Positions 53,578-61,682 of a DNA stretch of 64,000 bases are shown here, piece by piece; position 1 is the first letter of the stretch, and each line of letters starts with the position of its first letter. Position numbers and translations under genes: made by a program. This DNA comes from Nitrosomonas sp. sh817 (GTDB lineage: Bacteria; Pseudomonadota; Gammaproteobacteria; Burkholderiales; Nitrosomonadaceae). The DNA lies in contig NZ_CP133083.1 of NCBI RefSeq assembly GCF_030908545.1, forward strand, positions 2,985,691-3,049,690. The letters run 5' to 3'. A model generated the notes under the pieces. The model was given only the letters and a program-made list of their open reading frames with translations. It had not been told where the DNA came from and made no database searches.

Positions 53578-55271
53578 GCAGAACCCTCCTGCTCTCCCAG
53601 CGCCTTGCGTAAATTCTCCACATCGGCAAGACGCGTAGATTCTTCCGTCCGCAGCGGGCGGAACGCCTTCAGATATTCGCGCTCACCGGTTTCGAGATTC
53701 TGCTTGGGTAACGTTACTTTGGCGATCAGACCCAAGGCCGCAAGTTGACCGAGCGTGCGGCGGATGCGATTGTTCAGTGCTGGACCGAAAGCTTGCAGTC
53801 GTTCGGCCACCTGCTCATCATCACAAAAACCGGCAAATACATCCGGATCTTCGGCCAGCAAAGGGTGGCCGGTTTGTTCACAGTACAGAGAAAATGCAAC
53901 CAACACCTGCCGCTGAAATTCGCTAAGCTCGCCTAGCAACCAGTGGCGGGCAGGACACACCGTCGCATCCGTTTGAGCCGTAACGGTGGCCACAGCTTTG
54001 GCACTAGCATTGATGATCTTGGCACCGCGTTCGCGTAATAGAGTATCGCGGGCAGTAGCAGCGGCAATGAGTTCATCTTGATGGCGCTCACGCCAGCTTG
54101 CCGTAAGTTCTCCGGAAAAGGCTTCTACGGTTAGGGAATTGAACAACTCGCTCAATAGCCGCCTCGATTTGGCGATGTATTGCTGCACAGCTCGTACCTG
54201 CAACAGGAAATCACAGAACTGCTGCTGGAAATCAAGTGGTGGAACTGGGATAGAAATGACTTTCACTTGATCGGTTGTCAAATTCCGGAATACAGCTCCA
54301 ACAGCTTGTTGATCGATTCTAGCGCGCAGCAGGTTCAGTGTATAAGCCACGAACTCAGGCAATAAGTCGTTTCGGAGGTCTCTCAGACCAACGAAACCGT
54401 CGTGAATGCAGGCATCGTGATTCAAGATTGCGGTGAGACCCGGTACTCCACTGACTGCGATAACAACCGATTGAGCAGACATCAGGCGACTGGATTTGGC
54501 CCCCTCCTCGGTCAAAGAATCCGTAATGGCATTGACCCACAAACCGTCACGGGTGAGGTCAGACACCATCAACCGTGGTATCAATCCACCAAAAAATCGA
54601 GGATCACCTTGAGGGCGTGGCGAGCTGCCCCGAACAACCTCGGAGACTTGCCCAATCTTGCGAATAGTCCATGCTTTTTCATTCCGCACCACATCACCAA
54701 AAAGTGTGTTGTAGTACTCGCAGGTCAATTCCTGCAAAGTATCTTCTGTGGTATTCCGGTTTTCTCCAAAGGCCTCCGCCTGCCGAAACACCTCGACGAT
54801 GCGTTGCTGTTCGGGAAGTGTAGGAAGTGGAATAGAAAGTCGATCGAACGCATCAGCAGAGAGACGCGGCAAGTTTGCACCAGCGGCTAACTGAGCAGCA
54901 TGCACATAAATAGCTGGTGACCTCAAATACCGAAGTGCAAATTCGACTAGTAGTTGATCTGAGGTTCGCAACGCCCAGATATCAGTACTACAAATACCGT
55001 CCTGCTCGGCGACATGCACTTTGTTCAAGTTCGGCCTCAGCTTGCCATATAGGATATCGCCTTTCTGGAATGCCGCCTTAATGCTAAGGATGTCGCTACT
55101 TTCCGTAAAATCTTGTATATCACGAAGCAATCTCCCGGTGTGGGATTCAATGTGTTCAAGTCCAACATAGAAGTGATTTGCAGAGCCCGATGTCTGTGGG
55201 TCAATTTTTGTTTCGATACGAATTAGCACATCGCAAAGTCGGGCTTGCACCCAAGTTTCCGGCAATTTCAT
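53574..55271 (-). CDS. hsdS: Type I restriction specificity subunit HsdS with C-terminal fusion
   Basis: A 565-residue DNA-recognition subunit. Two target-recognition domains occur at about 1-160 and 200-350, separated by helical spacers; conserved segments include LPTLPEQQRIVEVFRQAEAF at the end of the first half and PPLDFQQQFCDFLLQVRAVQ at the end of the second. About 165 residues after that (400-565) are unlike HsdS and look like a winged-helix domain (VLVAFSLYCEQTG, NNRIRRTLGQLAALGLIAKV). HsdS is usually 400-450 residues. Overlaps hsdM by 4 bp and the ATPase gene by 4 bp. Target sequence cannot be read from sequence. Confidence 0.92.
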   Translation of the reverse strand: MKLPETWVQARLCDVLIRIETKIDPQTSGSANHFYVGLEHIESHTGRLLRDIQDFTESSDILSIKAAFQKGDILYGKLRPNLNKVHVAEQDGICSTDIWALRTSDQLLVEFALRYLRSPAIYVHAAQLAAGANLPRLSADAFDRLSIPLPTLPEQQRIVEVFRQAEAFGENRNTTEDTLQELTCEYYNTLFGDVVRNEKAWTIRKIGQVSEVVRGSSPRPQGDPRFFGGLIPRLMVSDLTRDGLWVNAITDSLTEEGAKSSRLMSAQSVVIAVSGVPGLTAILNHDACIHDGFVGLRDLRNDLLPEFVAYTLNLLRARIDQQAVGAVFRNLTTDQVKVISIPVPPLDFQQQFCDFLLQVRAVQQYIAKSRRLLSELFNSLTVEAFSGELTASWRERHQDELIAAATARDTLLRERGAKIINASAKAVATVTAQTDATVCPARHWLLGELSEFQRQVLVAFSLYCEQTGHPLLAEDPDVFAGFCDDEQVAERLQAFGPALNNRIRRTLGQLAALGLIAKVTLPKQNLETGEREYLKAFRPLRTEESTRLADVENLRKALGEQEGSA

Positions 55272-57715
55272 TCCCGCCCCTCCACCATCGCCAGCAACTT
55301 GTCTAGTCCATTGATAATCTGCTGTTCCGTGGCCTTAAGCTCGCTAATCAACTCGGCCACACTCTTGTCACTCTTGAGCTGAGTAAAATCGAATGGCTTG
55401 TATTGCCCGGCGGAGAGATTCCAATTACGGGATTCAATACAGTCCGGGTCGAGTAGACCGTCTTTGAGCCAGCCTTTCTCATCATACAGGCCGTTTGCGA
55501 GCATCGCCTTAACATAAGTGGGACGCACCAAGCCATCGGCATCGTGCGAGCCGATCAGTTTGCCGTCGTCTGATTCCCATTTGTCGTTGCGCGCCCAAGC
55601 GCGTACCGGCACCACCCAGTGCTTGGCCGCTTTCAGCTCGGCTGCCTGATCAACTGCCAAGCTACGTAGGTTAACGTCAAAGCCATCGAGCTTGGCTACT
55701 TCACGCGCGCAAATTTCGATACGCTTAATGATGTCTGGCGGAGAACCATAATTAAGAAATGGAACCGTTTTGGGATTTATGACTGCGTTCTTATGATAGT
55801 CAAGCCCATCCGCTAATCCGTTTTTAGTCAAATCCTTCCATATCGCCAGTGCGGGCGAATCTTCCGGCTCGAAAAAACATTGCACATTTTTTGTCGCGCG
55901 GTTGAACTCTTGCAGCGGCAGTTTGATCGCTTTTTGCCATTGGCTTAGAAGTTGTTCCTTTGTCATCGCCTGATCGGCCTGCCATTGATCCAGGACCGAC
56001 TTGGCCGCCGCGGCAAAATAACCAATAACGAGGTTACGTAATGTAGTCCCTACGTCTTGTCGTACTGTGCTTTCCGCTTCTTTCGGGTCGGATGGCAATC
56101 CGGGAAACAGCTCGTGGATGCTCCATACTTGCCCGTCCCACATATTGGTGTCAGGTGAGGAGGAAAAGGCTTCGCCGGCAGGTGTAAGTTTATCGGCTGT
56201 ATCTCGCAACAGTGCTTGCCGCCAGCGTTCAGCCCAATAGCGCGGTTGCAATAACGTTTTCTCGTTGCGTAGAGCGCCTTCGCGACCGTGGGTCCGCCAG
56301 CGCTTAAACTTTTCCAGTCCATCCCATAAATCGTTGCGCTGGCCAGGCCGGGGATTACGCTTGGCGTCGAGCGAATAACCGTCTTCTTCCACTTCGTAAA
56401 ACCAGACGTACTCGGTGCGCGGCGCAACACTGCCGGTGAAAGTTTGCTTGTCGTCGCGGCGGGTTTCCTTGCGGAAAACGAGAATAGAAGTTTTAACGCC
56501 GGTATAAGGCTGAAACACACCACCGGGCAAGGAAATCACGCCTTCGACCACGTGCTCGGTCAGCAGTTCGCGGCGCAGGCGCACGTGGGCATCGGTGTTG
56601 CCGAACAGCACCCCTTCGGGAATGATGACCGCACAGCGTCCACCTACTCGCAGTAGATCGAGCATTAGCCACAGAAACAGCAGCTCACTCTTGTTGGTGA
56701 GGGCGTTCTCTTTTTTCTTGCCTTTATCAGCAGCGCGAGGGAAAAGCTTGCTGTCTTTTTCCAGATCGTTACTATCCACCGTGCCCGTAAAAGGCGGATT
56801 AGCGAGCACGAAGTCGTAGCATTCTGATGTCAACAGCTCGGTCGAGCGTTTAGAGGGGTCGCGCTTGGATAGGCTATCCGCTTGATACAGGTGGGGATCA
56901 TGGATGTCGTGCAATACCAGATTCATCCAGCCGATTCGTGCCATAGTGCGGTCATTATCAAGACCGACAAAATTGGCACCCTGGTGAATCGCGGCGTATT
57001 GCTCGGGTGTCGCGGCAGCGCCATCGGTGCGGTGCGGGGTGCCGTCCCATTCGAGCACTAGATTTTCTGGCGTCGAGTACTTGCGCATCAAATACTGCTG
57101 GGTGCTGAACAGAAAACCACCCGTGCCTGCGGCCGGGTCGATGATGCGCTGGCCCGGTTCAGGGTCGAGCAGCTCGACCATAAAGCGGATCAAATGACGG
57201 GGTGTGCGGAACTGGCCATTCTTACCGGCTGTAGCCATTTCACTGAGCAGATACTCAAATGTGTCGCCCATGATGTCCTGGGCGGCAGAACCTTCACCGG
57301 CGCGGGCGAACAGTTGGTCAATGGCATCGATGGCATCACTCAGCACTTTGCCTTTATTGGGGTCAAGCTGAAAGTAGGCATCCGCCATTCGATTATTGAG
57401 ACTGGCCAATTCGGTGCCGTCAGCACTGGCGCCGGTGAAATGCTTGTCGAGCTCGCGCAGCCAAGGAAATACCACATTGATCAGGTGACCGGGGTTGGTT
57501 TTTTCCTGACGGATGTAACTCCATTTGCAGGTCTCATGACCAAAGTAGATAGAGGGAAAACCGCGCTGTTGACGCTTGAGATCAATATCTTCCAACCGCT
57601 TAAGAAACAGCAGATAGGTGATTTGCTCCACAGCCACCAACGGGTTAGTGAGTCCAGCTGCCCAGAAACGATTCCAGAGTTCATCGACTTTTTTCTTGAT
57701 ATGTGGCGCAAGCAT
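55268..57715 (-). CDS. hsdM: Type I restriction methyltransferase subunit HsdM (long form)
   Basis: An 815-residue N6-adenine methyltransferase. The N-terminal HsdM domain (LAPHIKKKVDELWNRFWAAG) precedes the SAM-binding DPAAGTGGF (193-201) and catalytic NPPF (306-309). The C-terminal 300 residues exceed the common 500-550-residue length and include a helical region (VAELISELKATEQQIINGLDKLLAMV) that probably contacts HsdS. It lies 20 bp after hsdR and overlaps hsdS by 4 bp. Confidence 0.93.
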   Translation of the reverse strand: MLAPHIKKKVDELWNRFWAAGLTNPLVAVEQITYLLFLKRLEDIDLKRQQRGFPSIYFGHETCKWSYIRQEKTNPGHLINVVFPWLRELDKHFTGASADGTELASLNNRMADAYFQLDPNKGKVLSDAIDAIDQLFARAGEGSAAQDIMGDTFEYLLSEMATAGKNGQFRTPRHLIRFMVELLDPEPGQRIIDPAAGTGGFLFSTQQYLMRKYSTPENLVLEWDGTPHRTDGAAATPEQYAAIHQGANFVGLDNDRTMARIGWMNLVLHDIHDPHLYQADSLSKRDPSKRSTELLTSECYDFVLANPPFTGTVDSNDLEKDSKLFPRAADKGKKKENALTNKSELLFLWLMLDLLRVGGRCAVIIPEGVLFGNTDAHVRLRRELLTEHVVEGVISLPGGVFQPYTGVKTSILVFRKETRRDDKQTFTGSVAPRTEYVWFYEVEEDGYSLDAKRNPRPGQRNDLWDGLEKFKRWRTHGREGALRNEKTLLQPRYWAERWRQALLRDTADKLTPAGEAFSSSPDTNMWDGQVWSIHELFPGLPSDPKEAESTVRQDVGTTLRNLVIGYFAAAAKSVLDQWQADQAMTKEQLLSQWQKAIKLPLQEFNRATKNVQCFFEPEDSPALAIWKDLTKNGLADGLDYHKNAVINPKTVPFLNYGSPPDIIKRIEICAREVAKLDGFDVNLRSLAVDQAAELKAAKHWVVPVRAWARNDKWESDDGKLIGSHDADGLVRPTYVKAMLANGLYDEKGWLKDGLLDPDCIESRNWNLSAGQYKPFDFTQLKSDKSVAELISELKATEQQIINGLDKLLAMVEGRE

Positions 57716-57735
57716 TCAGTTTTTCCTTTTAGCAG

Positions 57736-60504
57736 TCATACGGCTTCATCCAGCCAATGGTTGGCGAGATTAACAAGTTCTTCGATGTCCTGCGGCGGAA
57801 ATAGCGACTCCACGCTGCCAACGCGCGACAGTGGGGGTTCGCTAAGCGCCGCGCGGCTGATGCGACCATGGCGGAGTACCGCTGCTTTTACCGCTCGCAA
57901 GTAGTTCAATTGGTTAGCGCGCAGATAACCATGCGCGGCGATGAATGCGTCAAATGCCTCATTAATCCGTTGTTCACGGTTGGGCAACTGTGTGCTCTCA
58001 CAGAGAATATGGCGCAGGAAATCCGCCAGCGAAGCGGCAGGCGCTTCGAAAGCCTTGCGCAAGATGTCTTCGGTAACGAACAGATCAGCCTGATTCAGTG
58101 TTTCGCTGATGCGCTCCAACTCTTCGTCAGTCAAGTTCTCCCCGTTCTTGAGTTTGGCTAACTCGGGCAGTTGGTCGGCCAAACGGCGTACCAGCGCTTC
58201 TACCTGCTCGCGATAGCTTTCGGCAAACGCACCTTCACCGGTGGGGCCATAGATAATCCAACTACGCTGAGTGATGCTATCCGGGAGGTTGATCTCGATG
58301 TTGTTTCCCGGGGTGCTAGTGCGATAGCGCATCAAGGGGGCGAATATGGTTTGTAGTGTCATTAGCCGTGGCATGTCCAGATGCTGCCAGAAACCGGTTG
58401 AGCACACCCATGCGCGTTGCTCGGCTACGCGCTGCACTTCGGGGATATTATCGGCTAGACTGATTACGGCTTCTTGAATGTGTTCGCGAACTTTAGCTTG
58501 CTCGGCAACATCTCCGTTGAGCCAGGCCACTGTCAGGCGCTCGCACCAAATGCGGAATTGCAACTCATCCAGGCCTGTCAAGGGTGCGAGCTGCATCAAT
58601 GGCGCAATAGCCTTGGAGAGATGTTCCAGCACACCTTGTTCAGGTGCAGGCCATTGTTGCGTCAGCGCATCAAGCTCATCCCAATACGGGCGTACGTTGA
58701 TACTTTGCCGCGGCAAAGCTTGCAACATGTCGCGCAATTCATCGATGGCAGCTTGTGTGTCTTGCTTTTGAGCATACAGGAGCTGCCATTTTTCGAGTCG
58801 TAACCGAAATAAACGGACGGGTAACGGCTCGCTGGGGTGATCGATCTCACCGTCGGGCTTTAGCTTGAAGTAGGCAAAGTTTTTCCAGTAATCAATGATC
58901 AAAAAGTCTTTTTTGATATCACCCGAAGCTTTATCCGTGTGCAACCGGGTGCCGCGACCGATCATCTGCCAGAACTTGACCTTGCTAAATACAGGTTTGG
59001 CGAACACCAAGTTTTGAATGGCGGGAATATCCACGCCAGTATCCAGCATGTCAACCGAGATTGCGACACATGGCATGGTTTTGTATTTGAAATCATCAAG
59101 CGTAGCGTCGGCGCGCTCCATGTGACTGTCGATAATTTCAGCCATGCCTTGCCGCTGCAACTCGGGGTAAAGGCGGTTGAAACTTTCGTACAAACGTTTG
59201 GCGTGAGCGTGACTAACAGCAAAGATAATCGATTTGTGCGGCAGACCGCGAACATCTTTTCGGCTCTTATCCATAAACTCGCGCACCATGGCATCGTTAG
59301 TTCCCTGATTGATTATGCCTTTTTCAATATCGCTGCCATCGAAATTAAGTTCATCGAGCTCCACTCCTTGATCCCGTGCCATTTGCTTTAAGGGTTCGGG
59401 CAAAGCATCGCCTTGAATGCCTTGAAGTTGAAAGTTGGTTTGCGCATCCAACACGCGGTAATTCACCAGATTTTTATCGGCTATGGCTTGCTCGTAGCTG
59501 TAGTAGTAGCTGGGAGCGCCGTCACCGCAATCAAATAGTTCGAATGTGTTATGGTCAATGTAGTCGGTAGGCGTAGCGGTCAAACCGAGCTGAATGGCAT
59601 CGAAGTAATCAAAAATGGCTTTGTAGCGCTGATAAATGGAGCGGTGGCTTTCATCAGCAACGATCAGGTCGAAATAACCGACCGATAGGCGGGAGTACAC
59701 CTGCATCATACTCGGATAAGTAGAAAATTGAATACGCGCACCGGAAGTTTCACCGGCTTCAATGCGTGCAAGGCTTTCATTAGGTAGGTGGAATTTGAAT
59801 TCTGACATTGCCTGCCGAACCAACTCACGGCGATCAGCCAAAAACAGTACGCGTTGCACGCGCTTGGCGCGCAGCAAGTTATCCACCAATGCAATGGTGG
59901 TTCGTGTCTTGCCCGTACCGGTGGCCATTACCAATAAAAATTTGCGCTTAGCGGCGTCAATTCCTTCCGTTACTCGGCGTATTGCTTCGTTTTGATAATC
60001 ACGGCCAGCGATTTCTGCATTGATCGTTACGTCCTTAAGCGACTGCGCATATTGCCGCTGGTGGCGCAGGCGTTCAAGGTCATCACGTGTATAAAAACCT
60101 GCCACTTTTCTAGGAGCGTAGCGCTCTCGATCCCAAAATTGAATTTCTTTACCATTAGTAAGAAATATAAATGGATCCAGATCAAACTTTGTTTTGATTG
60201 CATCTGCGTAATCGACCGCTTGACGTTTTCCAGAAAGCTCATCCCGGGATGAGCGTTTCGCTTCAACTAAAGCAATTGGTTTGCCATCCGATCCGAGCAA
60301 CACGTAATCAGCAAACTGATCATTTCGATAAGTGCTATCCGGTTGGGCAGCTTTGAGCAAAAACTCTTCGAGGAGCGTAAACCGGCTACGAGACCAGCCT
60401 GCTTGAGCGAGCTGTGAATCAATAAAGTCTGCTCGCGTTCGGGCTTCATTTAGGTTTGATTGAATCATTGATTGCTTCACTAGAGTAATATATCGATTAC
60501 CCAT
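57736..60504 (-). CDS. hsdR: Type I restriction enzyme R subunit (EcoEI-like)
   Basis: A 922-residue translocase/nuclease. The PD-(D/E)xK nuclease is near the N-terminus (D67, VEAKRSS with E81 and K83). The SF2 helicase motor has GTGKT at 196-200, DESH at 284-287, LGLTATPTDY and the motif VI-like QMIGRGTRLH. The C-terminal EcoEI-type region follows. The start may be 60504 or 60468 (MIQSNLNEARTR), the latter closer to the usual family start. First gene of the restriction operon. Subunits R, M and S form the complete enzyme. Confidence 0.94.
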   Translation of the reverse strand: MGNRYITLVKQSMIQSNLNEARTRADFIDSQLAQAGWSRSRFTLLEEFLLKAAQPDSTYRNDQFADYVLLGSDGKPIALVEAKRSSRDELSGKRQAVDYADAIKTKFDLDPFIFLTNGKEIQFWDRERYAPRKVAGFYTRDDLERLRHQRQYAQSLKDVTINAEIAGRDYQNEAIRRVTEGIDAAKRKFLLVMATGTGKTRTTIALVDNLLRAKRVQRVLFLADRRELVRQAMSEFKFHLPNESLARIEAGETSGARIQFSTYPSMMQVYSRLSVGYFDLIVADESHRSIYQRYKAIFDYFDAIQLGLTATPTDYIDHNTFELFDCGDGAPSYYYSYEQAIADKNLVNYRVLDAQTNFQLQGIQGDALPEPLKQMARDQGVELDELNFDGSDIEKGIINQGTNDAMVREFMDKSRKDVRGLPHKSIIFAVSHAHAKRLYESFNRLYPELQRQGMAEIIDSHMERADATLDDFKYKTMPCVAISVDMLDTGVDIPAIQNLVFAKPVFSKVKFWQMIGRGTRLHTDKASGDIKKDFLIIDYWKNFAYFKLKPDGEIDHPSEPLPVRLFRLRLEKWQLLYAQKQDTQAAIDELRDMLQALPRQSINVRPYWDELDALTQQWPAPEQGVLEHLSKAIAPLMQLAPLTGLDELQFRIWCERLTVAWLNGDVAEQAKVREHIQEAVISLADNIPEVQRVAEQRAWVCSTGFWQHLDMPRLMTLQTIFAPLMRYRTSTPGNNIEINLPDSITQRSWIIYGPTGEGAFAESYREQVEALVRRLADQLPELAKLKNGENLTDEELERISETLNQADLFVTEDILRKAFEAPAASLADFLRHILCESTQLPNREQRINEAFDAFIAAHGYLRANQLNYLRAVKAAVLRHGRISRAALSEPPLSRVGSVESLFPPQDIEELVNLANHWLDEAV

Positions 60505-60564
60505 TTATTCTTTTACTTAACTCAATGCTGCAATAAATTAAGTTGCTAGTAAAGCGTTGACTCT

Positions 60565-60730
60565 CACGTCGCCACAATCACCCTTACCGCATCGAGCCGC
60601 AAATTGCTGGATTTCAACGCGCCGGTCAGTTGCTGCAGTTGCCGCTCGAAGAATTGGATTTCTTAGTCGCGCACATTCGAATTGACTTGTTGCAAGGTTT
60701 TGAGGCATTCAATTTCTGGGTTGAAGCAAA
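60565..60730 (-). pseudogene. rapA: Duplicated 3' end of rapA (about 165 bp remnant)
   Basis: The sequence matches the last roughly 55 codons of rapA at 61683-61848, about 1.12 kb apart in the same direction, with roughly 80 percent identity by eye. In the rapA frame it has an in-frame stop (TAA where the intact copy has GAA, in RDEEIQFF). Similarity fades after about 60730. It brackets hepT-mntA with the real rapA end and so marks a recombination or integration boundary. Confidence 0.85.
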
Positions 60731-60770
60731 CGCCTGTGCGGGAATGACGGATAGGTGCGCCACGATGCCA

Positions 60771-61202
60771 CTACTGCTGCCGGGAGTGCGTCGCATCCTT
60801 GAGCAACACCGCTTTGCTGTATTGCAGGAATTCATCCAGATGGTTTTCTATCACCGCTACAGTAATCGGTAATTGCAGCGCCTGATAATCATGCACCGCA
60901 ATGTTGCGAAACCCTACCATGCGCTTGAGTTTTTCTGCCAAGACCAGATCAATCCAGCCTGCCTGCGCCAACAGCGTAAACACATCGCGCGCACTTTGCG
61001 GAATACCCAGCCGTTCACGCCGGATCAAGTGCTGCCCCATATCCAGCGCCGCTTCGCAGGCGCGTTGAATGTTCAGAATAGCGGCATCCTGCCGCGTGGG
61101 ATTCCCGGCAAATGTGGCGGGGTCAGCCGCATATTCCTCACGCGCACGCAGCACACATCGCTCAATGGTGGCGGCCTTGTTGAGCAAAACATCATCGGCC
61201 AT
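60771..61202 (-). CDS. hepT: HepT-like toxin (HEPN ribonuclease of HepT-MntA system)
   Basis: A 143-residue HEPN-domain protein (DUF86). The signature R-x(4-6)-Y motif is in VGFRNIAVHDYQ, whose Tyr is the known AMPylation site in MntA-neutralised HepT; preceding LAQAGWIDLVLAEKLKRM is typical. ATG 61202 fits the start; a longer frame adds unlikely residues. The gene overlaps mntA by 11 bp. Free HepT cleaves RNA, while MntA inactivates it. Confidence 0.93.
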   Translation of the reverse strand: MADDVLLNKAATIERCVLRAREEYAADPATFAGNPTRQDAAILNIQRACEAALDMGQHLIRRERLGIPQSARDVFTLLAQAGWIDLVLAEKLKRMVGFRNIAVHDYQALQLPITVAVIENHLDEFLQYSKAVLLKDATHSRQQ

Positions 61203-61587
61203 ACACGCTCCCCCGGTGCTGAATGTCATCGATCAGTGCATTGCGGGCCTCATCCAGCGCGGTCTTTTCGCTCAGAATGACCGTCTCAAAAAGTGCCGCT
61301 TGGCTGTCTTTTTGCCACCAGCGCACGCCCGTGGTGATAATCTGGTATTGCATGACTGTCGATACTGCTCGCAGATCGAGTAAATCCACCGCACAGCCCG
61401 CATCGTCGGTTAATTCTCCTGCCAGATCGAACAACAGCAACGGGTCGGCATAACCGGCCACCAATACCGCCAGATCCAGATCGCTTTCAGCATTGGCTTG
61501 ACCCTGGATGCGGCTGCCAAAGGCATACAGCGCCAGCAGATCCGGCAAGCGGTCTTGCACTCGCTCCAAGATGATTTGCTGATTCAT
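61192..61587 (-). CDS. mntA: MntA-type nucleotidyltransferase antitoxin
   Basis: A 131-residue minimal nucleotidyltransferase. LLALYAFGSRIQGQANAESDLDLAVLV contains the GS-x10-D-x-D active site (GSRIQGQANAESDLD), with the third acid in CAVDLLDLR. It AMPylates HepT to neutralise it. ATG 61587 fits the conserved start. hepT overlaps its end. The cassette sits directly downstream of rapA, between two copies of the rapA 3' end. Confidence 0.93.
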   Translation of the reverse strand: MNQQIILERVQDRLPDLLALYAFGSRIQGQANAESDLDLAVLVAGYADPLLLFDLAGELTDDAGCAVDLLDLRAVSTVMQYQIITTGVRWWQKDSQAALFETVILSEKTALDEARNALIDDIQHRGSVYGR

Positions 61588-61682
61588 GCAGACTCCTGAG
61601 GTTTGGATAACACGGGTTTGTATCATACCTCTCAGCAAAGTTAACCGTGCTTATTTTGTCATTGCCGTGCTACCGGATGACT

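Noticed and set aside
60626..60835. 69-residue minus-strand ORF
   Set aside because: Overlaps the decayed rapA end in another frame and has no features of its own.
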